Shown here: in pieces, positions 40,166 to 48,512 of the stretch
Numbering within the stretch: position 1 is the first letter of the stretch
Layout of the letters: each line of letters starts with the position of its first letter
Source of the DNA: Bacillota bacterium
GTDB taxonomy: Bacteria; Bacillota; Clostridia; Oscillospirales; Ruminococcaceae
DNA: 64,000 nucleotides
Direction: 5' to 3'
NCBI GenBank assembly: GCA_023460035.1
Contig: JAEWRN010000023.1
Location: 62,001 to 126,000, forward strand
Notes under the pieces: model-generated
Told to the model about the DNA's origin: nothing
Databases searched by the model: none
What the model saw: the letters and a program-made list of their open reading frames with translations, nothing else
Position numbers and translations under genes: made by a program

Positions 40166-41242
40166 TTGGAAAAGAAAACACCGCTTTATGAACAACATGT
40201 CGCGCTGGGGGGGCGCATGGTGCCGTTTGCAGGGTATCTTTTGCCGGTGCAATACCCCACCGGTGTCATTGCAGAGCATATGGCCGTGCGGCAGCACGCG
40301 GGCCTGTTTGACGTTTCGCATATGGGCGAAGCCCTGCTGGAGGGCCCGGATGCCGAAAGGAACCTGAACGAGATTTTGTCAAACAGTTTTACCGATATGC
40401 CGCTGGGTAGCGCGCGTTATACGTTAATGCTGTATGAAAATGGCGGTGTGGTGGATGATTTGATTGTTTACCGCATCGGGCAGCAAAAGTTTTTTTTGGT
40501 GCTTAATGCCGCCAATACCCAAAAGGACCTTGAATGGCTGCAACTGCATTTAAAGGGCGATGCGACCCTGCAGGATATCTCTGCGCAGGTGGCGCAGATT
40601 GCATTGCAGGGGCCGGATGCGGCTAAGCTTTTGGCAACGCTGGCACAAGAAGCTTTGCTGCCCAAAAAATATTATACCTTTACTGAAAATGTGCCGGTTG
40701 CCGGTGCGGTTTGCATGGTGTCCCGCACCGGGTACACGGGCGAAGCGGGGTACGAGCTGTACCTTGCCCCACAAGATGCCCCGGCGGTGTGGGGGGCACT
40801 GGTGGCTGCCGGCGCAACCCCGTGCGGCCTTGGCGCGCGCGATACCCTGCGGCTCGAAGCGGCAATGCCGCTGTACGGGCACGAACTTTCGGCAACCATC
40901 GACCCCATTTCGGCAGGGCTTGGGTTTGCGGTAAAGCTGGATAAGTCTGAATTTATCGGCAAGGGTGCGCTGCTTGCAGTCGGCCAGCCTGCCGAGGTGC
41001 GTGTGGGGTTAAAAGTGACCGGGCGCGGCATTGTGCGCGAAGAAGAGGAAGTGCTGATCGGCGAAGAAAAAATTGGCAAAACGACCTCCGGTACCCACTG
41101 CCCGGCAGTGGGTGCGGCCTGCGCAATGGCCTATGTGGCGGCAGCGCACAGTGCCGTTGGCACGGCAGTGGAAGTAATGGTGCGCGGGCGCAGGGTAACG
41201 GCTGAAATTGTGCCGCTGCCGTTTTATAAAAAGTCTCGCTAA
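40166..41242 (+). CDS. gcvT: Glycine cleavage system T protein (aminomethyltransferase)
   Basis: Takes the methylene group from the H protein and gives it to tetrahydrofolate, releasing ammonia. Family motifs: KKTPLYEQHVALGGRMVPFAG at the start (starts KKTPLYEQH), HAGLFDVSHMGE near residue 47 with the catalytic region, TGYTGEAGYEL near residue 187, and LGARDTLRLEA near residue 222. The 358-residue length is typical. The start is TTG 40166 after AAAGGAGAG; the upstream GTG at 40145 lies before the SD. First gene after the glycine riboswitch. Confidence 0.96.
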   Translation: MEKKTPLYEQHVALGGRMVPFAGYLLPVQYPTGVIAEHMAVRQHAGLFDVSHMGEALLEGPDAERNLNEILSNSFTDMPLGSARYTLMLYENGGVVDDLIVYRIGQQKFFLVLNAANTQKDLEWLQLHLKGDATLQDISAQVAQIALQGPDAAKLLATLAQEALLPKKYYTFTENVPVAGAVCMVSRTGYTGEAGYELYLAPQDAPAVWGALVAAGATPCGLGARDTLRLEAAMPLYGHELSATIDPISAGLGFAVKLDKSEFIGKGALLAVGQPAEVRVGLKVTGRGIVREEEEVLIGEEKIGKTTSGTHCPAVGAACAMAYVAAAHSAVGTAVEVMVRGRRVTAEIVPLPFYKKSR

Positions 41243-41285
41243 AGGTTTTGCACAGGCGCGGTACCGTGCCTGTCACAGCCTTTTT
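41241..41285 (+). terminator. Possible attenuator between gcvT and gcvH
   Basis: A hairpin ACAGGCGCGG/CCGTGCCTGT (41252-41273) can be extended by AAAGG (41241-41245) with CCTTT around 41279-41283, ending in five T. It could lower expression of downstream genes relative to gcvT or mark an RNA processing site. Confidence 0.45.
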
Positions 41286-41328
41286 GCAATTTAAATTTTA
41301 CAGTTAAAGTTTTAAGGAGGAAATGACA

Positions 41329-41715
41329 ATGAACTTCCCGAAACATCTGATGTACAGTAAAACACATGAATGGGTCGAAAAAATCAACGATACCACCGCA
41401 CGCGTTGGCCTTACCGAGTTTGCACAGGACGAGCTGGGTGATTTGGTGTTCGTCAACCTGCCCGCCGTGGGCGATGCCGTGACCGAAGGCCATTCGTTTG
41501 GCGATGTGGAAAGTGTCAAAGCGGTGTCGGATATTTTCAGCCCGGTTACCGGCAAGGTGGCGGCAGTGAATGAGGATTTGCTGGACGCCCCGCAGAAAAT
41601 CAACGAGGACCCGTATGGTGCGTGGATGGTAGAAGTAAAGGACATCACCGCCTTTGGTGAGCTGCTGGACGACATCTGCTATGCCGCCTTCTGCGAAGCG
41701 GCGCAGGACGCCTGA
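41329..41715 (+). CDS. gcvH: Glycine cleavage system H protein
   Basis: Lipoyl carrier that shuttles the aminomethyl group between P, T and L proteins. 128 residues with SKTHEWVEK near residue 10 and the lipoylation site GDVESVKAVSD, where Lys64 carries lipoate. GKVAAVNEDLLDAPQKIN follows as usual. The start is ATG 41329, eight bases after AAGGAGG; ATG 41323 is too close to the SD. The next partner for Lys64 is the lipoate ligase encoded in the same operon. Confidence 0.97.
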   Translation: MNFPKHLMYSKTHEWVEKINDTTARVGLTEFAQDELGDLVFVNLPAVGDAVTEGHSFGDVESVKAVSDIFSPVTGKVAAVNEDLLDAPQKINEDPYGAWMVEVKDITAFGELLDDICYAAFCEAAQDA

Positions 41716-41746
41716 GCCCGTAAACTAGAAAAGGAGGCGAAGGCCA

Positions 41747-43060
41747 ATGGGAAGCTATATCCCGTCCACCGGCGAGCAGCGCCGGCAAATGCTACAGGCT
41801 GTTGGGGTAACCAGCATTGAAGAACTGTATGCCGATGTACCGGCAGAAATTCGGTTTCACCCGCTTGATCTGCCACAGGGCAAAACAGAGCTGGAGGTTT
41901 CGGCCACCATGCGGGGGATTGCCGCAAAAAACCATGTGTTTGGCAGCATTTTCCGCGGTGCGGGGGCCTACGACCATTATATCCCGGCCATTGTGCGCCG
42001 TGTTGTGGCAAAAGAAGAATTTGTCACAGCCTACACGCCGTATCAAGCCGAGATCAGCCAGGGTATTTTGCAGTCAATTTTTGAATATCAAACTATGATT
42101 TGCGAGCTGACCGGCATGCAGGCGGCAAATGCCTCGGTGTACGACGGGGCCACCGCCGCGGCAGAGGCCGCGGCTATGTGCCGCGAGCGCGGCCGAGACC
42201 GGGTTTTACTCTCAGCCGGGGTGCACCCCGCGGTGCGCAGCACGGTGCAAACCTACTGTGACGGTGTGGGGGTGCCGGTGGTAGAGGTGCCGCTGCAAGA
42301 CGGTAAGACCGATGAAGCTGCCTTAAAGGCGTTGGTGAGCGACACCGATGCCTGCCTGATTTTGCAGCAACCCAATTATTACGGCAATATCGAGGATGCC
42401 GCAGCACTGGGTGAGGTAGTGCATGCCGCGGGTGCCAAGTTTGTCATGAGCGTCAACCCCATTGCTGCCGGGCTGCTGTGCAGTGCGGCGGAATGCGGGG
42501 CGGACATTGCCGTGGGCGAAGGCCAGCCTTTGGGCATGCCACTGTCGTTTGGCGGCCCTTACCTTGGCTTTATGGCCTGTACGGCGGCGTTGACCCGCCG
42601 CCTGCCCGGGCGCATCGTGGGTGAAACTGTCGACAGCCGCGGCGGGCGCTGCTATGTGCTTACCTTACAAGCGCGCGAGCAGCATATCCGCCGCGAAAAA
42701 GCTTCGTCCAACATCTGTTCCAATCAGGCGCTTTGCGCCATGACGGCAACCGCCTACCTTGCGGCGTTGGGGCCGGGCGGCTTAAAGCAGGCGGCCCAGC
42801 TTAGCGCCGCAAAAGCACATTACCTTGCACAGTGCCTTTGCGAGCTGCCGGGCTTTTCACTGCGTTACACCGGCCCGTTTTTCTATGAGTTTGTCACCAC
42901 CTGCCCGGTGCCACCCCAGCAACTGATGGACGCGCTGGAAGAAGCGGATATTTTGGGCGGCTTGCCCACAGAGCAGGGCATTTTGTGGTGTGCGACTGAA
43001 AAAAATACAAAGCAACAGATTGACCGTTTAATCGAAGTTGTAAGAAAGGTGGCCCGGTAA
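41747..43060 (+). CDS. gcvPA: Glycine dehydrogenase (decarboxylating) subunit 1
   Basis: N-terminal half of the split P protein, which with GcvPB decarboxylates glycine. The 437-residue protein starts SYIPSTGEQRRQML and includes AYTPYQAEISQGILQ near residue 95 and YDGATAAAEAA near residue 129. It has the PLP-transferase fold but not the PLP lysine, which is in GcvPB. SD AAGGAGG; the stop is directly next to the gcvPB ATG. The two-subunit form is typical of Firmicutes and Thermotoga. Confidence 0.97.
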   Translation: MGSYIPSTGEQRRQMLQAVGVTSIEELYADVPAEIRFHPLDLPQGKTELEVSATMRGIAAKNHVFGSIFRGAGAYDHYIPAIVRRVVAKEEFVTAYTPYQAEISQGILQSIFEYQTMICELTGMQAANASVYDGATAAAEAAAMCRERGRDRVLLSAGVHPAVRSTVQTYCDGVGVPVVEVPLQDGKTDEAALKALVSDTDACLILQQPNYYGNIEDAAALGEVVHAAGAKFVMSVNPIAAGLLCSAAECGADIAVGEGQPLGMPLSFGGPYLGFMACTAALTRRLPGRIVGETVDSRGGRCYVLTLQAREQHIRREKASSNICSNQALCAMTATAYLAALGPGGLKQAAQLSAAKAHYLAQCLCELPGFSLRYTGPFFYEFVTTCPVPPQQLMDALEEADILGGLPTEQGILWCATEKNTKQQIDRLIEVVRKVAR

Positions 43061-44503
43061 ATGAAACTGCTATTTGAAAAAAGCGTGCCGGGCCGCAGCC
43101 TTGCACTGCTGCCGGGCTGTGATGTACCCGAGGTACAGTTTGACGCGGCACTGCTGCGCAAAACACCGCCCGTGCTGCCGCAGCTTTCAGAAATCGACCT
43201 CTCGCGGCATTACACCGAGCTGGCCGGCAGAGTGCACGGGGTAAACGACGGGTTTTACCCGTTGGGCTCTTGCACAATGAAGTATAACCCGGCCGTCAAC
43301 GAAGAAATTGCCGCGCTGCCGGGCTTTGCGGGTATTCACCCGCTGCAGCCCCAGCACACGGCACAGGGCTGCCTGCAAGTGATGGGCGATACGGCGGACA
43401 TGCTGTGCGAACTGACCGGTATGCAGCAGATGACCTTTCAGCCTGCGGCAGGTGCCCACGGCGAGCTGACGGGGTTGTTGCTGATTAAGGCCTACCACAA
43501 AGACAGAAACGACACGGCGCGCACTAAAATTTTAGTGCCGGATTCTGCGCACGGTACCAACCCCGCGTCGGCGTCTATGGCAGGGTTTACGGTCGTCAAT
43601 ATCCCGTCGGCACCCGATGGCTGTGTAGACCTTGACGCGCTGCGTGCTGCCGCAGGGCCGGACACGGCGGGCCTGATGCTGACAAACCCCAACACGCTGG
43701 GCCTGTTTGACAAAAACATTTTGCAAATCACCCAAATCGTGCACGATGCGGGTGGCCTTGCGTATTACGACGGTGCCAACCTGAACGCCATTATGGGTGC
43801 GGCGCGCCCCGGAGACATGGGCTTTGACGTGGTGCACCTGAACTTGCACAAAACCTTTTCCACCCCGCACGGCGGCGGCGGCCCGGGTGCGGGTGCCGTT
43901 GGCGTAAAGCCGTTGCTGGCGCCGTTTTTGCCCGCGCCGGTGGTAAGCAAAACGCAAGACGGGCAGCTTTGCTTTACCACGCCGGAAAAGACGATTGGCA
44001 CGGTAAAAGCCTTTTATGGCAACTTTTTGGTGGTGGTGCGCGCGCTGACCTACCTGCTGTCCCTGGGCGGCGACGGCCTGCGGGAAGCATCTGGTATGGC
44101 GGTGCTGAATGCAAATTACTTAAAAACGCTGTTGCAGCCGTATGCGCCGCCGGCACAGCCGGGCGTTTGCATGCACGAATTTGTCGTTTCGCTGGAACAA
44201 CTGAAAAAAGACACCGGTGTTTCGGCACTGGACGTGGCGAAAGCCATGCTGGATTACGGTATGCACCCGCCGACAATGTATTTCCCGCTGATCGTGCACG
44301 AGGCGTTGATGTTTGAACCCACCGAGACCGAAAGCAAAGAGACGCTGGACGACGCGGCCGCCGTGGTAATTGAAATTCTGCAAAAGGCGGCAGCAGACCC
44401 TCAAAGCCTGCACACCGCCCCGCATACTACCCCAGTGGGCAGGCCGGATGAAGTTGCCGCCGCCCGCCACCCCAAACTGAGGTATCAGGCGGATGAACAG
44501 TAA
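43061..44503 (+). CDS. gcvPB: Glycine dehydrogenase (decarboxylating) subunit 2
   Basis: C-terminal half of the split P protein and the subunit that holds pyridoxal phosphate: Lys264 in NLHKTFSTPHGGGGPG. Also visible are YPLGSCTMKYNP near residue 66, QPAAGAHGE near residue 127 and DSAHGTNPASA near residue 164. 480 residues is normal. It abuts gcvPA without a gap and overlaps lplA by 11 bases, which suggests coupled synthesis. Confidence 0.97.
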   Translation: MKLLFEKSVPGRSLALLPGCDVPEVQFDAALLRKTPPVLPQLSEIDLSRHYTELAGRVHGVNDGFYPLGSCTMKYNPAVNEEIAALPGFAGIHPLQPQHTAQGCLQVMGDTADMLCELTGMQQMTFQPAAGAHGELTGLLLIKAYHKDRNDTARTKILVPDSAHGTNPASASMAGFTVVNIPSAPDGCVDLDALRAAAGPDTAGLMLTNPNTLGLFDKNILQITQIVHDAGGLAYYDGANLNAIMGAARPGDMGFDVVHLNLHKTFSTPHGGGGPGAGAVGVKPLLAPFLPAPVVSKTQDGQLCFTTPEKTIGTVKAFYGNFLVVVRALTYLLSLGGDGLREASGMAVLNANYLKTLLQPYAPPAQPGVCMHEFVVSLEQLKKDTGVSALDVAKAMLDYGMHPPTMYFPLIVHEALMFEPTETESKETLDDAAAVVIEILQKAAADPQSLHTAPHTTPVGRPDEVAAARHPKLRYQADEQ

Positions 44504-45491
44504 CCCCTTTTACTGCTTTGCCACCGGCACCGACCCCGTGCAAAACCTGGCGATGGAAGCGGCACTGCTGGAAACAGTAAAACCCGGCGAGTGCATTTTA
44601 TACCTTTGGCAAAACCAAAACACCGTCGTGATTGGCCGCAACCAGAACAGCACCCGCGAATGCCGTGCTGACCTGCTGACACAAGAGGGCGGTACCATGG
44701 TACGGCGCTTGTCTGGCGGTGGGGCGGTTTACCACGACCTTGGCAACCTGAATTTTACGTTTCTTGCAACCGAGGGTGATTACGACTTAGACAAGCAGCT
44801 TGAAGTGATTCTGCGTGCGGTGCGCAGCCTTGGCATCCCGGCAGAAAAAACCGGGCGCAACGATTTAACGGTAGACGGGCGCAAATTTTCTGGTAACGCC
44901 TTTTACCAAACCGGGGCGCAAAAATACCACCACGGCACCATACTGGTCAATGTGAACGCAGAAAAAATGGGCCGCTATTTGAATGTCGCGGCAAAAAAGC
45001 TGCAAACCCATGGGGTCGCGTCGGTTCGCTCGCGTGTTGTGAACCTCAGCGAACTGGTGCCGGGGCTTTCCATCGCTACGGTGCAGCAGGCGCTTTTGCA
45101 GGCCTTTGGCGAGGTTTACGGTAGGCAGGCACAGCCGTTGCCCGCGCTGCCGCAGGCGGGGTTGCTTGCGCAATGGGCCCAAAAGCTGGGGGCCGATACC
45201 TGGCGCTTTGGCACAGAACCAAAAGCCGATACCGTGTTGGAAAACCGTTACCCCTGGGGCGGCGTACAACTGCTTTTGGCCGTACAGGGTGGCAAAACAA
45301 CGGCAACAATGTACACCGATGCTATGGACGAACGCCTTGCATCAGAGGCACAATATCTATTATGTGGCCTGCCGTTTTCTCCAGCCGCATTGTGTGGTGC
45401 GTTACACACGGCGGCAACAGGTGCCCCGGCGGGGCGGGCGCAGGCACTGCAAGATATTGCTGCACTGATAAAGGGGGGCTTTGATGCTTGA
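44493..45491 (+). CDS. lplA: Lipoate-protein ligase A
   Basis: Activates scavenged lipoate with ATP and attaches it to the H protein. The 332-residue, two-domain enzyme has VVIGRNQNSTRE near residue 45, RRLSGGGAVYHD near residue 71 (RRxSGGGAVYHD lipoate-binding loop) and GRNDLTVDGRKFSGNA with the catalytic Lys131. The accessory C-terminal domain covers about 245-332. It overlaps gcvPB and lpdA. No lipA or lipB is nearby, so lipoate is probably taken from the environment. Confidence 0.95.
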   Translation: MNSNPFYCFATGTDPVQNLAMEAALLETVKPGECILYLWQNQNTVVIGRNQNSTRECRADLLTQEGGTMVRRLSGGGAVYHDLGNLNFTFLATEGDYDLDKQLEVILRAVRSLGIPAEKTGRNDLTVDGRKFSGNAFYQTGAQKYHHGTILVNVNAEKMGRYLNVAAKKLQTHGVASVRSRVVNLSELVPGLSIATVQQALLQAFGEVYGRQAQPLPALPQAGLLAQWAQKLGADTWRFGTEPKADTVLENRYPWGGVQLLLAVQGGKTTATMYTDAMDERLASEAQYLLCGLPFSPAALCGALHTAATGAPAGRAQALQDIAALIKGGFDA

Positions 45492-46830
45492 ATTTGATTT
45501 AGTGGTCATTGGCGGGGGGCCGGGCGGTTATACCGCTGCCCTAAAAGCCGCACAACTGGGCAAACGGGTCGCATTGTGTGAAAGGGCTGAAATTGGCGGT
45601 ACCTGCTTAAACCGCGGGTGCATCCCCACCAAAGCTCTGCTGCGCGCGGCACACACTTACCGCGCGCTTGCAGAGGCACAGGCATTGGGTGTTACTGCGG
45701 AGAAGTTGCAATTTGACTTTGCGGCGGCAAGGCAGTTTGCGCAGCAAACGGTAGAAACCCTGCGCCAAAGTGTGGAACAACTGTTGGCAAAAGCAAAAGT
45801 AGAAATTTTTCGTGGGGATGCAGTAGTTGAAAAAGTGGGTGCTGTGCGGGTAGGCGATGAACTGCTGCACACTACACACCTTTTAGTAGCCACCGGTTCA
45901 CGCCCGGCCCAAATACCGCTGCCCGGCAGCGACTTGCCGGGGGTCTTAAACAGTGACCAATTGCTTGCGGGGCAGGGGGCAGACTGCGAGCACCTTGTCA
46001 TTATTGGCGGCGGGGTAATTGGCGCCGAGTTTGCCGAGCTGTACACCGCTATGGGGCGTAAAGTTACCGTGTTAGAGCTTGCGCCGCGCCTGTTGCCCGG
46101 GCTGGATAGAGAACTGGGGCAAAGCCTTGCCATGCTGCTAAAAAAGCGCGGGGCTGAAATTTTTACCGGTGTCACCGTTACGGGTATTACACAGGGACAA
46201 GAAGGCCTTGTGTGCAAGCTGCGCGGTGCGGCCGGTGAACAGCAGGTCACTGGTGACCGTGTGTTGATCTGCACCGGCCGTACCCCCAATACCGACGGTT
46301 TGTTTGCGCCGGGGTTAAACCTTGGGATGCACCGTGGCTTTTTGCCCACCGATGAATACGGCGAAACCGCAGTGGCCGGCATTTGGGCCATTGGCGATGT
46401 GGTACTGGGTGGCGTGGCATTGGCACATGCCGCCGAGGCAGGGGCAGAAAATGCGGTAAACGGCATGTTTGGCGGGCCCAAGTTAAAAAACACGGCGGTC
46501 ATTCCCGCTTGTGTCTATACCGACCCGCCCATCGCCTGTGCCGGTTACACGGCAGAAGAAGCCAAAGCGGCGGGCTATGCGGTGCAAACAGAAAAAAGCC
46601 TGACATCGGCCAATGGCCGCGCTGTCATTTTGGCCGCGCCGCGCGGGTTTGCCAAACTGGTGTTTGACGAAGCGACCGGCCGCCTGCTGGGCGCACAGCT
46701 AATGGCCCCCAATGCAGACGAAATGATTGGCGGGCTGGTGCTTGCCATTACGGCGGGGCTTACCCGCAGCCAACTGCAAGAGGTCGTATGGCCGCACCCG
46801 ACAGTCAGCGAAATTTTAAAGCTTAGTTAA
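45484..46830 (+). CDS. lpdA: Dihydrolipoyl dehydrogenase (glycine cleavage L protein)
   Basis: Reoxidises dihydrolipoyl-H protein with NAD+. The 448-residue flavoprotein has the FAD site VIGGGPGGYTAA near residue 8, the redox disulfide Cys41/Cys46 in GGTCLNRGCIPTK, the NAD site IIGGGVIGAEFAE near residue 176, GDV near residue 306, and the C-terminal HPTVSEIL with the active-site His-Glu pair. It has no N-terminal lipoyl domain. The ATG at 45484 overlaps the lplA end by 8 bases. Last gene of the gcv operon. Confidence 0.96.
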   Translation: MLEFDLVVIGGGPGGYTAALKAAQLGKRVALCERAEIGGTCLNRGCIPTKALLRAAHTYRALAEAQALGVTAEKLQFDFAAARQFAQQTVETLRQSVEQLLAKAKVEIFRGDAVVEKVGAVRVGDELLHTTHLLVATGSRPAQIPLPGSDLPGVLNSDQLLAGQGADCEHLVIIGGGVIGAEFAELYTAMGRKVTVLELAPRLLPGLDRELGQSLAMLLKKRGAEIFTGVTVTGITQGQEGLVCKLRGAAGEQQVTGDRVLICTGRTPNTDGLFAPGLNLGMHRGFLPTDEYGETAVAGIWAIGDVVLGGVALAHAAEAGAENAVNGMFGGPKLKNTAVIPACVYTDPPIACAGYTAEEAKAAGYAVQTEKSLTSANGRAVILAAPRGFAKLVFDEATGRLLGAQLMAPNADEMIGGLVLAITAGLTRSQLQEVVWPHPTVSEILKLS

Positions 46831-46834
46831 AGGG

Positions 46835-46868
46835 CAGCATGCACGGTTTTGCCGTGCATGCTGTTTTG
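46835..46868 (+). terminator. Intrinsic terminator of the gcv operon
   Basis: A 12-bp stem (46835-46846 with 46852-46863, loop of 5) followed by TTTTGTGTT, five bases past the lpdA stop. Confidence 0.85.
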
Positions 46869-46877
46869 TGTTATACT
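46849..46877 (+). promoter_or_regulatory. Promoter of cca, overlapping the terminator
   Basis: TTGCCG (46849-46854), 17 bases, TATACT (46872-46877). The -35 box is in the loop and 3' arm of the lpdA terminator. The leader of about 100 bases before cca contains a small hairpin (46952-46966) next to the SD. Confidence 0.55.
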
Positions 46878-46976
46878 GTAAAAAATTGGGGCACAAGCTT
46901 TGGGGGCATAGTACACTGCAAGGGCAAAGCGGTATAAACTTAATTTACCGTTTTGTGTTTCACAAAGGGGGCGCCA

Positions 46977-48332
46977 ATGGAACAGTCCGTTTTTCAAATC
47001 GTACCGGCAGACGCGCTAAAAGTAATACAGCTGCTTGAAAGCGGCGGTTTTGAAGCCTGGGCCGTGGGGGGCTGTGTGCGGGATGCGCTGCTTGGCAAAC
47101 AGCCGCATGACTGGGATTTTTGTACTTCGGCCACCCCGCAGCAGATGCGCGCTTGTTTTGCCGGTTATGAAATTGTCCCGGTGGGCGAGCGACACGGTAC
47201 GCTGGCCGTGCGGGTGGGCACTGCGTTTTATGAAGTGACCACTTACCGCACCGAAGGGGATTATTTAGATGCGCGCCACCCCGAAACGGTGCAGTTTGTG
47301 GGGGACATTACACAGGACCTTGCGCGGCGCGACTTCACCATGAACGCGATGGCGTGGCACCCGGTACGCGGTTTATTTGACCCGTTTTTGGGGCGGGCAG
47401 ACCTTGCCGCTGGGGTGATTCGCTGTGTGGGTGATGCCCGTGCCAGGTTTCATGAGGATGCTTTGCGGGTGTTGCGGGCGTTGCGGTTTGCCGCGGTGCT
47501 TGGGTTTTCTTTGCAAAGCGATACAAAGCGGGCCGTGCTGATGGAAAAAGAGGGTCTGCGTCAGGTTGCGCGCGAGCGCATACGCCAAGAGGTGGACGGC
47601 GTGCTGCAGGGGCAAAAGGCCCCGGCAGTTTTGCGCGATTACCTGCCTGTTTTCGCGGTGTTTTGGCCGCAGCTTTTGGCAATGAAGGGCTTTTTACAAC
47701 ACTCGCCTTACCACGATAAGGATGTGTTGGAGCACAGCCTTGCCACCGTTGCGGCAACGCCCCGTGAACAGCGTGAGCTGCGGCTTGCGGCACTGCTGCA
47801 CGACGTGGCAAAACCGTATTGTTTTACCCTTGATGCACAGGGCACCGGCCATTTTTTTGGCCACGCAGAGCAGGGGGCAGAGGTGGCAAAACAAATGCTG
47901 GATGGCTTGCGTTATGACCACCGCACAATAGAAACGGTGGTTTCGCTGGTGCGCTGGCACGACATCCCCCTTGCCGATAGCGAGCGCCTGCTGCGCCGCA
48001 GGGTGGCGCGGTTTGGGCCAAAGCTTTACGGGCAGTTGCTGTGGCTGAAACAGGCAGATGCCGCGGCACACGCACCTGCCTTTGCTGCGGCGCGGGTAGA
48101 ACAGGTGGTTGACCAGCGTGAGCAGCTGCTACAGCTGTTGCAAAACACCCCTTGCCTTACAATGGCGCAGCTTGCGGTGAATGGCAAAGATGTGCTGGCA
48201 ATGGGTGTGGTGCCGGGCCCTGCGGTGGGGGCCTTGCTGGGTGGGCTGCTGCAAGATGTGATAGACGGCAGTTTGCCTAACGAGCGCGACATATTACTGC
48301 AAGAGCTTGCGCGGCGCTGCGAGAGGCAGTAA
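46977..48332 (+). CDS. cca: CCA tRNA nucleotidyltransferase with HD domain
   Basis: Adds or repairs the 3' CCA of tRNAs. The class II polymerase head has GGCVRDALLGKQPHDWDFCT near residue 31 (Asp residues bind Mg2+), and RRDFTMNAMAW near residue 121 and EDALRVLRALRF near residue 160. The C-terminal half has a degenerate-free HD motif, ALLHDVAKP near residue 274, followed by a matching His-Glu pattern, so phosphohydrolase activity is possible. 451 residues. ATG 46977 follows AAAGGGGG. Confidence 0.95.
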   Translation: MEQSVFQIVPADALKVIQLLESGGFEAWAVGGCVRDALLGKQPHDWDFCTSATPQQMRACFAGYEIVPVGERHGTLAVRVGTAFYEVTTYRTEGDYLDARHPETVQFVGDITQDLARRDFTMNAMAWHPVRGLFDPFLGRADLAAGVIRCVGDARARFHEDALRVLRALRFAAVLGFSLQSDTKRAVLMEKEGLRQVARERIRQEVDGVLQGQKAPAVLRDYLPVFAVFWPQLLAMKGFLQHSPYHDKDVLEHSLATVAATPREQRELRLAALLHDVAKPYCFTLDAQGTGHFFGHAEQGAEVAKQMLDGLRYDHRTIETVVSLVRWHDIPLADSERLLRRRVARFGPKLYGQLLWLKQADAAAHAPAFAAARVEQVVDQREQLLQLLQNTPCLTMAQLAVNGKDVLAMGVVPGPAVGALLGGLLQDVIDGSLPNERDILLQELARRCERQ

Positions 48333-48377
48333 AAAGCCAAAAAACCACCTCGCCCTGTGGCTGGGTTTAGGCTTTTA
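48332..48377 (+). terminator. Probable terminator after cca
   Basis: Two nested stems, AAAAGCC/GGCTTTT (48332-48338 with 48370-48376) and AAACC/GGTTT (48342-48346 with 48364-48368), end in TTTT. It starts at the cca stop codon. Confidence 0.65.
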
Positions 48378-48437
48378 CCCGCCTGCAGGCAGCTGTTTTG
48401 CGGGCAGGGTTGCATTTTTATGAAGTGTGGGCAGAAC

Positions 48438-48451
48438 AATTGTGCACAATT
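48438..48451 (+). promoter_or_regulatory. Putative LacI-type operator
   Basis: A perfect 14-bp palindrome AATTGTGCACAATT that covers the -35 box of the lacI-family gene, a plausible autoregulatory site. No second copy was found upstream of the transporter operon by eye. Confidence 0.55.
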
Positions 48452-48469
48452 TGAAATTTGTGCTATAAT
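48440..48469 (+). promoter_or_regulatory. Promoter of the LacI-family regulator
   Basis: TTGTGC (48440-48445), 18 bases, TATAAT (48464-48469), 43 bases before the start codon. Confidence 0.7.
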
Positions 48470-48512
48470 CGAGACGGAACTCAGCAAAATATACTAAAAA
48501 GCAGGTGAAGCC

